A stretch of 64,000 bases of DNA from Isoetes taiwanensis (taxonomy: Eukaryota > Streptophyta > Lycopodiopsida > Isoetales > Isoetaceae): positions 1,070,396-1,134,395 of the forward strand of contig JAJEKV010000094.1 in NCBI GenBank assembly GCA_021234155.1, in the 5' to 3' direction. The notes below the pieces were generated by a model. That model worked only from the letters and a program-made list of their open reading frames with translations. It was not told where the DNA came from and did no database searches. Every line of letters begins with the position of its first letter. Position 1 is the first letter of the stretch. This document shows positions 1 through 10,424 of this stretch, piece by piece. The position numbers and the translations under genes were made by a program.

Positions 1-395
1 GGTAAAAGGCATGGAAAGCAGGAGGAGAAAAGAAAAATGGAAGGAAAAGACACAAAAGGAGGAAAAGTGGGAAATGGAGAAAGAGAGAATAGGCATGGAA
101 AAGAGGCGAAAAGAGTAAGGTTGAGAAAAGGAAGACATGTGGAAAGGTGGGGAAAGAGAGAGGCATAAAAAAAGCGAGAAAGGGAAGGAAGGGCAAAGAA
201 AGAAGAGGGTAAAGGTGGAGAAAGGAGCAAAGAGAAGGGAAAAAGATTATCGGGAGCAGGGGAAGAGGGGGGAAGGAAGGGATGGGAAAACAAGAAACAT
301 GAGGAAGAGCGAGAAAAAAAGGAAAAGAAAAAAAAAAGTAGAAAATAAGAAAAAATGAAATCAGGGATGGAAGCAAAGGAAAGGGAAAGGGATGG
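1..395. repeat. Polypurine (GA/AAG-rich) tract
   Basis: The plus strand here is almost wholly A and G in irregular GGAAAAG-type runs, with very few pyrimidines. An open frame at 137-358 comes only from this skew (it encodes almost nothing but K, R, E and G) and is not treated as a gene. The tract ends near 395, where mixed sequence begins about 50 bases before the tRNA-Lys array. It may be an old expanded simple repeat. Confidence 0.8.
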
Positions 396-755
396 GCTTT
401 TCTCCTTGTGTCCCAAAGCATTTCTGACTCACGAACTTATGCCCGGCCAGCTAGGCACCATTACTAGTAGTTATGGTTTGCTCGACAAAAAAACGAGTGT
501 GGGGAAATTAGAGCATGCATTGATCTAAATAAGGATCAAGTTAAATTATGGGGCTTTTTAGGTTGAACTCAATTTGGATATCCTATAGGAACGGAGATCT
601 AAGGTCCCATCGTGCGGTGGTTGCCACTCTAATCAAGCTAATGTTGGGCGTAAGAGGCGTACTATGTATAGTCTCCACAGTTCATATATTTGAAATTATG
701 TACAAATAGTGCTTTCATTTGCACATTCACGTTAATTGTTTTCACTATATCACTT

Positions 756-822
756 GCGTCCTAAGCAGATTGGTAGGCGCAAGGCTCTTAACCTTGTCTT
801 GAGTTCGAGCCCCCGGATGGCG
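756..822 (+). pseudogene. tRNA-Lys(CUU) relic, unit 1
   Basis: The anticodon arm is intact (CAAGG, loop CTCTTAA, CCTTG, anticodon CTT for Lys) and the B box TTCGAGCC is present. The D arm is shortened and the 5' acceptor strand (GCGTCCT) pairs poorly with GGATGGC. It is about 67 nt instead of 73, so probably not functional. Confidence 0.7.
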
Positions 823-980
823 ATGGGCTGAAAATGTTTATCGATGTTATGATTTAATGATCCTCATATTGCACAAACCCGTTTCTTCATATCCGCGGTA
901 GTAATATCACTAATTCTCTTATATCACATAAAAATGCTGAGTAGAGAATTATAGAAAATTTAATTGCTCATTTGTGTGTT

Positions 981-1052
981 GCCGTTCTAGCTCGAGTTGG
1001 TAGGCGCAAGGCTTTTAACCATGATGCGTGGATTCGACCCCGGGATTAAGCG
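981..1052 (+). pseudogene. tRNA-Lys(UUU) relic, unit 1
   Basis: It begins GCCGTTCTAGCTC and has a loop of CTTTTAA (anticodon TTT), but the 3' half of the anticodon stem, the variable region and the T arm are altered. It aligns over its full length with the better-preserved copy at 10352-10424. Confidence 0.65.
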
Positions 1053-1752
1053 ATTAGATATAATTTTAATTTGTGTATACTTAATTTAAACGACTTAATA
1101 TACACATTCAAGTTGTTCACATATCTTGTGAGAACATTTGAGCTTGAATTCCTTGCTTTCGAAAGGCTGCTCTTGCCAAGTTGCGGGTTACTACTGGTTG
1201 TCTCCTCTGGCGGTGCAAAATGCTAATTCGACTTGGATTTCTTGAGTTCGATCGCAATTGCTCATGCTATTGGGCTCGCCACAAGTACTCATATATGTAC
1301 CTATGTTGTGCATTAGCCTTAGCACTTTTGGAATTGGGTTAGGAAACGCAAGGCTGCTTAAAGAAAGCAAGTTGCATTCCTTCAAAGAAAGTACTAGAAA
1401 GGTTGCTTTAGATTCCTTGACTCTATAATGAGCATATCACTTGATAATTAGGCTTTTTATAGATTATGGTTTATCACGACAAAAACACGAGTGTGGGGCA
1501 ATTAGAGCGTATTGGTCTAAATAAGGATCGATTGAAATTGTAGAGCTTTTAGGTTGAACTCAATTGGATATCCTATAGGGACTTGGAGATCTAAAGGTCA
1601 CATCCGTCTGTAGTTGCCACTCTAATCAAGCTAATGTGGGCGTAAGAGAAGCCACTATATAGTCTCACCCCAGGATTCATATATTTGAAGGTATGTACAA
1701 ATGGTGCTTTCATTGTACATTACGGTAAATTTGTTTTCACTATATATCAGTT

Positions 1753-1814
1753 GCGTCTAACAGTTGGTAGGCGCAAGGCTCTTAACGGTGCAGAGGTTGG
1801 AAGCCCCGGATGTG
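1753..1814 (+). pseudogene. tRNA-Lys(CUU) relic, unit 2
   Basis: The anticodon loop CTCTTAA is kept (Lys, CTT), but the D arm has lost bases, the 3' anticodon stem is changed and the T arm is disrupted. The total is about 62 nt. Its place in the repeat unit matches the copies at 756, 2730 and 4761. Confidence 0.65.
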
Positions 1815-1964
1815 ATGGGCTGAAAATATTTATCGATATTTATGATTCAATGATCTCATATTGCACAAACACGTTTCTTCATATCCGCGATTAGTATTAT
1901 CACTAATTCTCTCTTATATCATAAAATGTAGAATTAGAAAATTTAATTACTCATTTTATTATTT

Positions 1965-2038
1965 GCCGTTATAGCTCGAGTTGGTGACGCCAGGCTTTTA
2001 ACAGCAGCAGTGCGATGAGTTGATCCCTCCGGATGGCG
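1965..2038 (+). pseudogene. tRNA-Lys(UUU) relic, unit 2
   Basis: It has the GCCGTT start and GGATGGCG end of the family and the TTT anticodon, but the anticodon stem no longer pairs and the T arm is scrambled. It matches the copy at 10352-10424. Confidence 0.6.
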
Positions 2039-2729
2039 ATTAGATATGGACTTTAAGTTATGCGTTTAATTTAAAACAACCGTACACACATTCAAGTTGT
2101 TCATAGCTTCAATAGCGAGAGACATTTTGAGCTTGATTCCTTACTCAAAGAAATTTGCTCTTTGCCAGTTGGTCTCCTCAGCGGTACAAAAGAATGCTAA
2201 TCTCGGCTTGGATTTCTTGAGTTAAATCTGACTGCTCATACTATTTGGGCTCCTTACAAAGTACTCGTATATGTCCTATATTTGTACACGTGTATAGAGA
2301 CAATCCACTTTTAGGAATTGGGTTAGGACGCACTACAAGCTGCTTAAGCCAAGTTGCATTCCTTCAAAGAAAGTACTGAAAAGGTTGCTTTAATTCCTTG
2401 AGTCTATAATGAAGTATCATGATAGTGGGCTTCTTATAGATTATGGTTTTATCACGACAAAAACAGTGTGGGGCAATTAGAGCGTATTGATCTAAATATC
2501 AGGATCAAGTTGAAATTGTAGAGCTTTTAGGTTGAATAATTGGATATCCTATAGGGACTTGGGGTCTAAAAGGTCACATCCGTCTTTGTAGTTGCCACTC
2601 TAATCAAGCTAATGTGGGCGCAGAAACACATGCCTTGTAGTCTCCACACGATTCATATATTTGAAAGTGTATGTACAAATAATTACTTTCATTTGCCCAT
2701 TATATTAAATTGTTTTCACTATATCGCCA

Positions 2730-2794
2730 GCGTCCTAGCAGATTGGTAGAAGCGCCGCTCTTAACCTTGTGGTGAATTCGAGCCCCGGATGGCG
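2730..2794 (+). pseudogene. tRNA-Lys(CUU) relic, unit 3
   Basis: The anticodon region CTCTTAACCTTG (CTT) and the 3' end GGATGGCG are kept. The D arm and the 5' anticodon stem are altered, giving about 65 nt. Its position in the unit is conserved. Confidence 0.65.
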
Positions 2795-2922
2795 ATGGGC
2801 TGAAAATCTTATCGATGTTATGATTCAATGATCTCACATATCACATTAGTAGCACTAATTCTCTCTTATATCACATAAGATGTGAGTAGAATTATAGAAA
2901 TTTTAATTGCTCATTGTGTATT

Positions 2923-2991
2923 ACCCATTCAAGCTCGGTTAGTAGGCGCCAAGGCTTTAACCTTATTGATGGGTTGAGTCCCCGGATGGCG
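2923..2991 (+). pseudogene. tRNA-Lys relic, second position of unit 3
   Basis: This is a degraded copy of the second tRNA. The acceptor start reads CCCATTC, one T is missing from the anticodon loop (CTTTAA instead of CTTTTAA), and the 3' end GGATGGCG is kept. Confidence 0.6.
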
Positions 2992-3375
2992 ACTAAGATA
3001 TGGTTTGTTACATGCATTTAATTTAAAACAACTTAGCCACACACATTCAGTTGTTCATATCTTGTCGAGGACATTTGAGCTTGAATCCTTACTCAAAAGT
3101 TTACTCTTTTGCCAGGTTAGCGAGTTGCTACTAGTTAGTCTCCTCTAGCGAGTACAAAATTACTAATCTCGGCTTGGATTTCTTGAGTTCGATCTGACGC
3201 TCATGCTACTATTTGGGCTCCTTACAAAGTACTCGTATATGTACCTATGTTGTGCATTAGCCTTAGAGACAATCACTTTTTAGGAATTGGGTTAAGGAAG
3301 CACTACAAAGTTGCTTAAAGCAAGTTGCATTCCTTCAAAGAAAGTACTAGAAAGGTTGTTTAGATTCCTTAGTCT

Positions 3376-4481
3376 GTGGGTTTGTGTGTGTTACACAAGC
3401 TGATTTTCGAGTTTGTGCTTATCACAGAAAATTTTGAAATATGGTAGCGGTGTAGATGCACTCGGCCCCATCTTGAAGGCGCACTCCCTACGGTTTTGGG
3501 GCGCACTCCCCGCAGATGCGAGGATTGGTGATCTCGTTGATAGGATAAAGTGGCAAAGCTTCTGGGTTGCTTGCTTGACAACACATGCAGAGTCGATAGG
3601 ACATCTTCAGGATACCCTGTTTTGTGCATATTCGAAGTGTTGGGAGGAAGATAGTGGCTGGACTAGAGACTGGGCCATTGGCTGCATGAAATGGTGGCCC
3701 CTTTTTTATCTTCGAGAAGGGCTGGTAGACTCTCAGTCCTAAGGAGCTGCAGATCTGAAGGTTTGAGGAGCTGTTTTGCCTGGAAGAATGTAAAAGAGAG
3801 GCAACTTATGGACAGTAGCTGCTATGGTCCTACTTGTGGATGGCCCATTTTTTTTCTCTGCATATTGGTATGTACATTAGCTGTGTATTCTTTAGGTGTC
3901 ATCTGCCCCCTTTCCCAGCAAGGGGAGGCTATGATCTAGTGGCTGGTGCAGGGTGAACCAGATTGAATAAGGGAAGTGGTCAAATTAAGAGTCATTGGAC
4001 GGGAGACTGATGCCCCTTTACAGCTGCAGTAGAGCACAAGTGTAGTTGAGGCCTATGTCAGCAGATAAAGGTGCTTAGGAAAAGCAGGTGGTAGGCTTGG
4101 GTGAATTTCTGCTAGTTGGAAGATAGAGTAGCCAGTCCCTTTGTACAAGACTGGAATTGGGGTTTGCTCTCTTATAGTACAATTATGCAGGATGAGTTTC
4201 CAGGCCAAGTTAACGCGTGACAGCTGCTTTTCTCGAGTCCTTTGAATGCTTACATCTTTCGGTGGTGGAACTTCAGATGGACTCAGTTATGGTATACATA
4301 TTGATTTCTTCCCATGTTCTATTTGGCAAGGATTGTACCTGCCTTTTAGATCCCGGTCTTAGACAGTGAATTACGAGATAATTCTTCCAATCTGGCCCTT
4401 TGAGGGGTCCTTAATAAGGTTTCTGTACCATTTATTATTAATATAAAAAAAAACTTGCCTTCAAAAAAAAAAAAAGAAAAA
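3376..4481 (+). mobile_element. Poly(A)-tailed retroelement (probably L1 3' part) inserted in the tRNA array
   Basis: This block is missing from the other array units. The host sequence 'CCTTGAGTCTATAATGAG' is split and AGTCT is repeated on both sides (3371-3375 and 4482-4486), as expected of target-primed insertion. The 3' end reads TTTATTATTAATAT, then TTGCCTTCAAAAA and a poly(A) run, like plant L1 tails. Frames at 3413-3742 and 3691-3939 are open, but I recognise no reverse transcriptase motif. It may be the 3' end of an L1 or a transcript copied by L1 machinery. Confidence 0.65.
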
Positions 4482-4760
4482 AGTCTATAATGAGCGTATC
4501 ATGATAATTAGGCTTCTTATAGATTATGGTTTATACGACAAAAAACACGAGTGTGGGGCAATTAGAACTGTGTATTGACTCAATTGGATATCCTATAGGG
4601 ACTTGGAGATCTAAAAGGTCACATCCGTGCTGTAGTTGCCACTCTAATCAAGCTAATGTTGGGCATAAGAGAACTGTACTATGTATAGTCTTTGAAAATA
4701 TGTACAAATAGTGCTTTCATTTGTACATTACGTTAAATTTGTTTTCACTATATATCACTT

Positions 4761-4833
4761 GCCATCCTAGCTCAGTTGGTAGAGCGCAAGGTTTTTTACC
4801 TTGTGGTCGGGGGTTCGAGCCCCCCGGATGGCG
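4761..4833 (+). tRNA. trnK-UUU: tRNA-Lys, anticodon UUU (cleanest copy)
   Basis: A 73-nt tRNA folds perfectly. The acceptor GCCATCC pairs with GGATGGC, the D stem is GCTC/GAGC, the anticodon stem is CAAGG/CCTTG with loop TTTTTTA, and the T stem is GGGGG/CCCCC with loop TTCGAGC. The A box (TAGCTCAGTTGG) and B box (GGTTCGAGCCC) are intact. The anticodon at 4794-4796 is TTT. The sibling copies at this place in the unit have CTCTTAA (CTT), so bases 32, 34 and 37 differ and position 37 is a pyrimidine, which is unusual. No T4 Pol III terminator lies in the next 30 bases. Folding supports it strongly, but expression is uncertain. Confidence 0.85.
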
Positions 4834-6248
4834 ATGGGCTGAAAATGTTTATCGATGTTATGATTCAATGATCTCACATATTGCACAAACTTCGTTTCTT
4901 CATATCACAGTAGTATTATCACTAACACAAGGCCCCCAAAAATTAACTTTCATCAATAATAACCACTATAAACGTGGCTTTTTATACAAACTTTGGATAA
5001 TGTCAATAAAAACCATATGCCTTCTATGCTTGTGTAAAATCAATGTTAATTTGATCATAGTTCTTGTACTAGTTTTATATGCTACACTAGTTTCTTGAAA
5101 TTATTACTAATTTAGGGGATGGTTTTTAAGCATACATTATAAATAGCATAATTTGGGATGATTTCACATACTAGTTGTTATTATCATATGAGTTTATTTA
5201 ACACAGTTTTGGTGCTCTCAAGTTTTCTTAGTTGGTAGTGTGTTATGGTTTTTGCAGATGGCTATTTACCATTTCTGTTAACAATAGCCTATTACACTGG
5301 TTTATGTTATTGCATTTATTTTGTACTTATTTCAACCCTTAAAATCACTGCTAATTTTGTGCATAGTTATTTGTACAACTAGTAATTCAATTGGATTTAT
5401 GTAACACATATATATTATTAATACAATCGTTGTGGTGTTGCCTTTGGAGATAATTGGGTTTTGACAAGCAAAGCTAAGATCAATGGGATGTTATGAAGCT
5501 ATATCATATTTAGATTATTCATAAAATCTATACAACAAAGAGGACTTTTAACACTATGATGTTCAAATGCTAAATAGAATGCTTAGGAGACACATTCAAC
5601 TTGCTCAATATATTAGTGCCAATATATCTAAATATAGAAGTTATATCTAGCATATATTCTTTGTGTGGCAAGGTCCTAGAAACATATATGTTAAGTGAAG
5701 TGGCATTATCATTGAGGTTTATAAATTCATTGAGTATAAATTGATTCCGGACTAGGGGTAGAAAATTTTGAACTTGAAAATTAAATGCTCTAAAACTAGA
5801 TAATTATCGAGAGCACGACAAACTAAAGAATACAAGATAAAATTTGGTTTATCTGCCGCTTGATCTATGCAAATGTGAGAAAAATTGGCGGTCGTTTCTC
5901 ATCAAGATGAAAAACCCCGCCCTTTCGGGTCTTTTCGGAAGACCCTAATAAGAAACACTCTCGAGGAATGCCGGTGCCGCTCATTTAGAATAGAGATAAC
6001 ATGAAAATGTTGTGCCAAGCAAATGATTGAGGCATGATTCCATGCACTCTAACAAACATGAGACCTTAAAACATCATCTGTAGAGCCAAGGATGAAAAGA
6101 AAATAACCCCTTAGGGAGTTAGATGCCTTAAGCAAGAACACACACCATTACACAAAAATTCTCCTCCTTTCTTTGTAAAATTGGAGGATCTAGCTTTTTT
6201 TTGAGAAAGTTTTTGAAAATGGCGTCTGCTTCGTGGATATAGAAATTC

Positions 6249-6275
6249 TCTATCTATCTATGTATCTATCTATCG
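6249..6275. repeat. (TCTA)n microsatellite
   Basis: TCTATCTATCTATGTATCTATCTATC. Similar TCTA runs end the SINE at 12131-12274 and flank the duplicated exon at 23350 and 26208, so this may mark another SINE end. Confidence 0.7.
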
Positions 6276-6815
6276 AAAACTACTCAAGATAATTAATTAC
6301 TCAAAATTCGTTTGATTTAGCTTATTATCTTTACTTACAACTAAGAATAAGATTTTCATATCTTGGATTATAGGTCATAATTATCACAACATTTTGTGGC
6401 TCTTGACATAATGATAATCTAGTGTATATGTGTAGAAATTGCTCGCACATGTTGTGCTTCACTCCTTCTACAACGTCGCAACAAATATTGGATTGGTGTC
6501 TAAATTGCAGGGCACAATAATAAAAGCGTGGCAATTGTTGTGGAGAATGCTAAAAGTCTAACTTAATCTTTGACAATGTTTAGTTACTTTGTTATTGTAA
6601 GGCATTTATACTCTTTGCAAAGCCAAAATTTACATCACTATGCCAGTATCTTTAGAAAATCTCCATTACGCCTTAAAACATGGGATGTGGTCGTCAAGTC
6701 CCCCTAAAAAACATTTGTGACTTTATTTTGATCATCAATAAAATTTGGCACCGCCTGCTACTGTTGTAAGTGAATGGAGTTAACAGGATGCATCGAGTAT
6801 TAACCATTGTAGCTC

Positions 6816-7343
6816 CGTAACCTACGGGACCCTGAAATTTTCGACCGTTTCAGGCCTTGTTTTTTTTCAGGTGATTTTGGGTTACTGGCGGCGGTCGGGT
6901 GGCGTCACTAGAGTTTTTCTTAGGACCAAGGTCAGGTTCCTCTGCTCCACGATGAAGGACGTCTTTGTTCCAAGCCATAGATGCGAAGCTCTGTAAGCTT
7001 TGTTCCAGTCCAGGCCGAAGCTGTGTAAGCTTTGAAATTTTAGGGTCTCTGTAGGCAAATTATTTAATGCCCTAAGCCATAGCCGGAAGCTTTGCAGTTC
7101 TATTCCTGCAAAGCAGCATGACTTTTTTTTCTTGAATTGCTTAATCTTACCTACATTTATCCCATTCGAGCATTCCTCCATTTTCTTCAACGGCAAGGTA
7201 ACTTTATCCATGGCCGATCTTCATAAAAAAAAATCTAGAAGCCGACATAAATGAGGACGGAAACAATGAATTAAAATGGTTTTCACTACAATTCTTCTCA
7301 CCATAGTTCAGGAATGAGGAAATTTTGGACCCCGTAGGTTACG
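6816..7343. mobile_element. Nested 528-bp TIR element (CGTAACCTACGGG family)
   Basis: The left terminus CGTAACCTACGGGACC... and the reversed right terminus CGTAACCTACGGGGTCC... match for about 25 bases, followed on both sides by AAATTT. TA lies at the outer edge of both ends, so a TA duplication is possible but not proven. A related end occurs at about 26230-26400. The minus frame at 6882-7211 has no known domain. Confidence 0.55.
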
Positions 7344-7505
7344 ACAGGAAACTCTGCTCGCAAGAAGTTTCGTGGAAAAACCCTTTGCGTCAGGAAACTT
7401 CTTGGTCGCGGAAGTTTCCCCTTCCTTAACACCTGCTCCTTGGGTTTTTATGCCTAAAATAGTCATAACGCCCTGGGGCATTATCACGAAGGCTCATAAC
7501 ACCCG

Positions 7506-7713
7506 CGGAGCAAGGTGTTAAGAGAGATAATGCCTTGGCCCTCGGGCATTAATGGGAATAAAATTCTCGAGCAATATGGCCATGACCAAAATGGCTCCGA
7601 TTGCGCCCGCATGCCCTTGCCATTTTGGCCATGGCCATATTGCCCTTGAATTTTATTCCCATAACGCCCTCTGGCCATGGTGTTATCTACCCCTTAACAC
7701 CCTGCTCCTCCGG
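7506..7713. mobile_element. Foldback (long inverted repeat) element, copy 1
   Basis: Two arms of about 80-90 bases are near-perfect reverse complements. The left arm (from 7506) runs CGGAGCAAGGTGTTAAG... to CCAAAATGG near 7594. The right arm runs from CCATTTTGG near 7618 to CTTAACACCCTGCTCC near 7710. The central loop is about 25 bases. The transcript or single strand would form one long hairpin. The outer arm sequence matches the element at 8302-8420. Confidence 0.75.
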
Positions 7714-8301
7714 TTTACACGGTTAGATTAAATCTCAACCGTTCCTTGGACAGCTGTTACCCACTAATAACGCAACCTGTCCCAAAACATTTTCAGAGCA
7801 TGGATCTCCTAGGATGTTATGGGCTCTGCTCGATTCTCCTAGGGCATTATGCAAGCATCGGCAGGTTGAGCACAAAGCTGGGCATGAGCGGCGCTGCCAT
7901 CGCTGCTTTCTTTTTTGCATCGGCACATCGGCACAGAGCATTTCGTTTTCATCGGCACAAAGCATTTTTTTTTTCCCATCGGCACAGAGCATTTCGTTTT
8001 TGATTTTCTTCTCTGCGCTTGTATGAGATCTTTGTTTTCGACTTTAACTAACTGATTCAGGGACCGGGTTGTGCAAATTTCTGCACTAAGATCTCAATTT
8101 GCGGCAGAACATTTGCTGAAAAATCCCTCTACCGATCCAACATCCTTCTTTATCTCTGGTTTTCTTCATATTTTTTCAAACTAACAAAACTTTTCAAAGA
8201 AGAAACTCTGTGTTAGAAAAACAGAACCATCGGCAAGACTGCCCAGCCTGCAAACAGTAAGACCCCGCAGATCTTCCATAGCCAGTATAAACCCTTGGAC
8301 C

Positions 8302-8420
8302 AGGGTGTTAAGGGCGATAACGCCCTGGCCCTCGGCCATTACTGCAAAAAAAATTTTCGGGCCATGGCCCTCAAATTTTTTTTCAGTAACGGCCTTGGGC
8401 CAGGGCGTTATCTACACCAT
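8302..8420. mobile_element. Foldback element, copy 2
   Basis: This palindrome has arms of about 55-60 bases. The left arm is GGGTGTTAAGGGCGATAACG... through the CAAAAAAAAT run. The right arm mirrors it and ends GTTATCTACACC. The centre is GGGCCATGGCCC. The outer 40 bases resemble those of copy 1, 0.8 kb away, but the inner arms differ, suggesting one family with exchanged centres or strong divergence. Confidence 0.7.
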
Positions 8421-10351
8421 GGCATTTACCTTATGCTCTTGCCATGTAGAGGTGATAGTTTTTTTAGCCCGTCCACGTGTCATTTTAGGTCTTGTTTTAT
8501 CTGTCCATTTTAGGGTTTTTTCTTTTCATGTTGTGCTGCGGCGCTGGAGCCAAATGATTTTCCCCTTTTCACGTCGTCGTTCTTGAACTTGCAGCAACAG
8601 GGGATGGCGATAGCGATCTGAACCCGCAATAGCAGCTGTCTGGAGTCATAAGAACTGAATATCCTTTGCAAATCTGGACATTGCTCATACTTCGTTGCAG
8701 TGGAGCTCCTTGTGCTCCAGTTTTTCAGGTTAATGGAAAATCTAGTATGCTTTGTCGTTCTTTGGATGTTGCAGGTAGCTTATAGTTGCTATTTAACTAG
8801 TGGAAAAGCATCAGGAAAATCGTAGCGTCTCCTCTGATCCTAAGGGTAGTTGCACTGGAATTTGTTAGACTTGATTTTTCCTTTAATTCTTTCTGAATCC
8901 TTCAGTTGCTTGTGGGATCTCTTAGATTTCTGTAACACCTGGCTCTGGAAAAATGCATGTTTCGAGCTAACACATGGCTTATACAGAGGCATTTGCGATT
9001 TGATACCTTATTGCATACTCTGCTGCACGGATGCTGGTTTCAGTGGAGATTATATGATAGCAGTTGTGGCTCTGCATCCTAGTAGGAGCAGGTAATTAAT
9101 GCAAATGCTTCTAGGTTATGTATCCTTTATATCATTCTCGTTCATACATTCTAACTTTGCCTTTTCTGGAGAATGGATTCAGCCTAGAGGGAGGAAGGCA
9201 AGGGACTGCTCATGTTTTTGAAGAGCAAATTAGGAACTAGGATTGAAGTAACAACTGCCTTAGGTAATCTTTAGGTAATCTTTTGTGTTCTTATCCTCTG
9301 CTTATACATGTCATTAAGAACAACTTTTCACTCATTTTTCGTGCTTGCAGGTGGTGGATCTAGGTTGAACAAATCCGGGGAATGTCTGGTTCTTTTATGT
9401 GATCAGAGTGGATATGACATGCCTTTCCGGTTTTAGGATGGATTTTGTACTTCAAGCATCTATTACTGTTGGCAGGGAATCAATCAAGATAAAATGCATT
9501 CCAGGATGAATTAAGCATTGAAATGATTTCAGAGGTCCCAATTCAATGCCATTAATTAAAGGGATTAACATAAGACGAAATGAATTTTGGAGACTTCAGT
9601 TTAATGTCATTTAAGGGATTTGGATTTCCTAAGGTTCGACTCCTTGGTCCCATAGATAGATATTGTGCAAATAAATTAAATGCCTCTAATGACTCGCCAC
9701 GCTCTCAAATTACAAATCATGCATACTCACATAACTTACTTACCACCATAATAAATCACATGTAGAAACCATACCTATAAAACACTACATTGTACACTAC
9801 AATATAATATATCATATTTACAAAGCATATCTATAAGACAATATATTGTAGAATGTTATGTTTTATTACCACCATTGTAAAGCAAAGATGACAAATGTGG
9901 TAAAAAAAACCACCACTATAAAGCAAAGAAGATAGATTTGGTAAAACATCTTAACAAAAAACTTGTCGTAATAAGTAGTATTATACATCATATACTTTAA
10001 GTAGGAATAGGTATCAACTACACATACCATGTTAGAAAGCTATTTTTGTTTATCATACTATCAAACTGTATTAATGAATCACATTGCATAACTTAACATT
10101 TATCGTGTTAAGAAATAATGTTTGTTTATCACACTATCAGATCATATTAACGAACTACCTTGTATAACCAGATATGGTTTCTAAACTTTTTGGCCCACAA
10201 ACTGGTACTGGTTTAAATTCTTGGCTTTCACCAACAAACTATGGTTAAAAAATCATACTAATTCAATTTTGGGCGCCTTGTGTAATTCTCTCTTATATCA
10301 CATAAAATGTGAGTAGAATTATAGAAAATTTTAATTGCTCATTTGTGTGTT

Positions 10352-10424
10352 GCCGTTCTAGTTCAGTTGGTAGAGCGCAAGGCTTTTAACCTTGTGGTTG
10401 TGGGTTCGAGTCTCCCGGATGGCG
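10352..10424 (+). tRNA. trnK-UUU: tRNA-Lys(UUU), slightly degraded
   Basis: A 73-nt tRNA with loop CTTTTAA (anticodon TTT, normal A37). The acceptor GCCGTTC/GGATGGC pairs with two G-U wobbles, the D stem is GTTC/GAGC, and the anticodon stem is CAAGG/CCTTG. The T stem GTGGG/CTCCC has one mismatch and one wobble. It is the second tRNA of the fourth unit, separated from its partner at 4761 by the 5.36-kb transposon. It may be functional or in early decay. Confidence 0.75.

Larger units (their letters stand above)
4926..10282. mobile_element. 5.36-kb TIR DNA transposon, non-autonomous, with TAA target duplication
   Basis: The left end reads CACAAGGCCCCCAAAA. The right end, reversed, reads CACAAGGCGCCCAAAA. 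TAA flanks both ends (4923-4925, 10283-10285), and the uninterrupted site (ATCACTAATTCTCTC) is present in the sibling repeat units, so the insertion is exact. A 3-bp duplication with CACAA termini fits the CACTA (En/Spm) group, and TAA also fits PIF/Harbinger. Motifs like CCACTATAAA recur near both ends (about 4960, 9885 and 9910), as in CACTA subterminal repeats. No transposase frame is recognisable inside. The interior holds a nested TIR element and two foldback elements. Confidence 0.8.

Noticed and set aside
137-358. 73-residue Lys/Arg/Glu-rich open frame
   Set aside because: It is only the translation of a polypurine tract, with no motif and no gene-like context.
5880-5990. Possible rRNA or plastid fragment (CCCCGCCCTTTCGGGTC)
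   Set aside because: A short GC-rich hairpin only. No match to plastid genes could be recognised.
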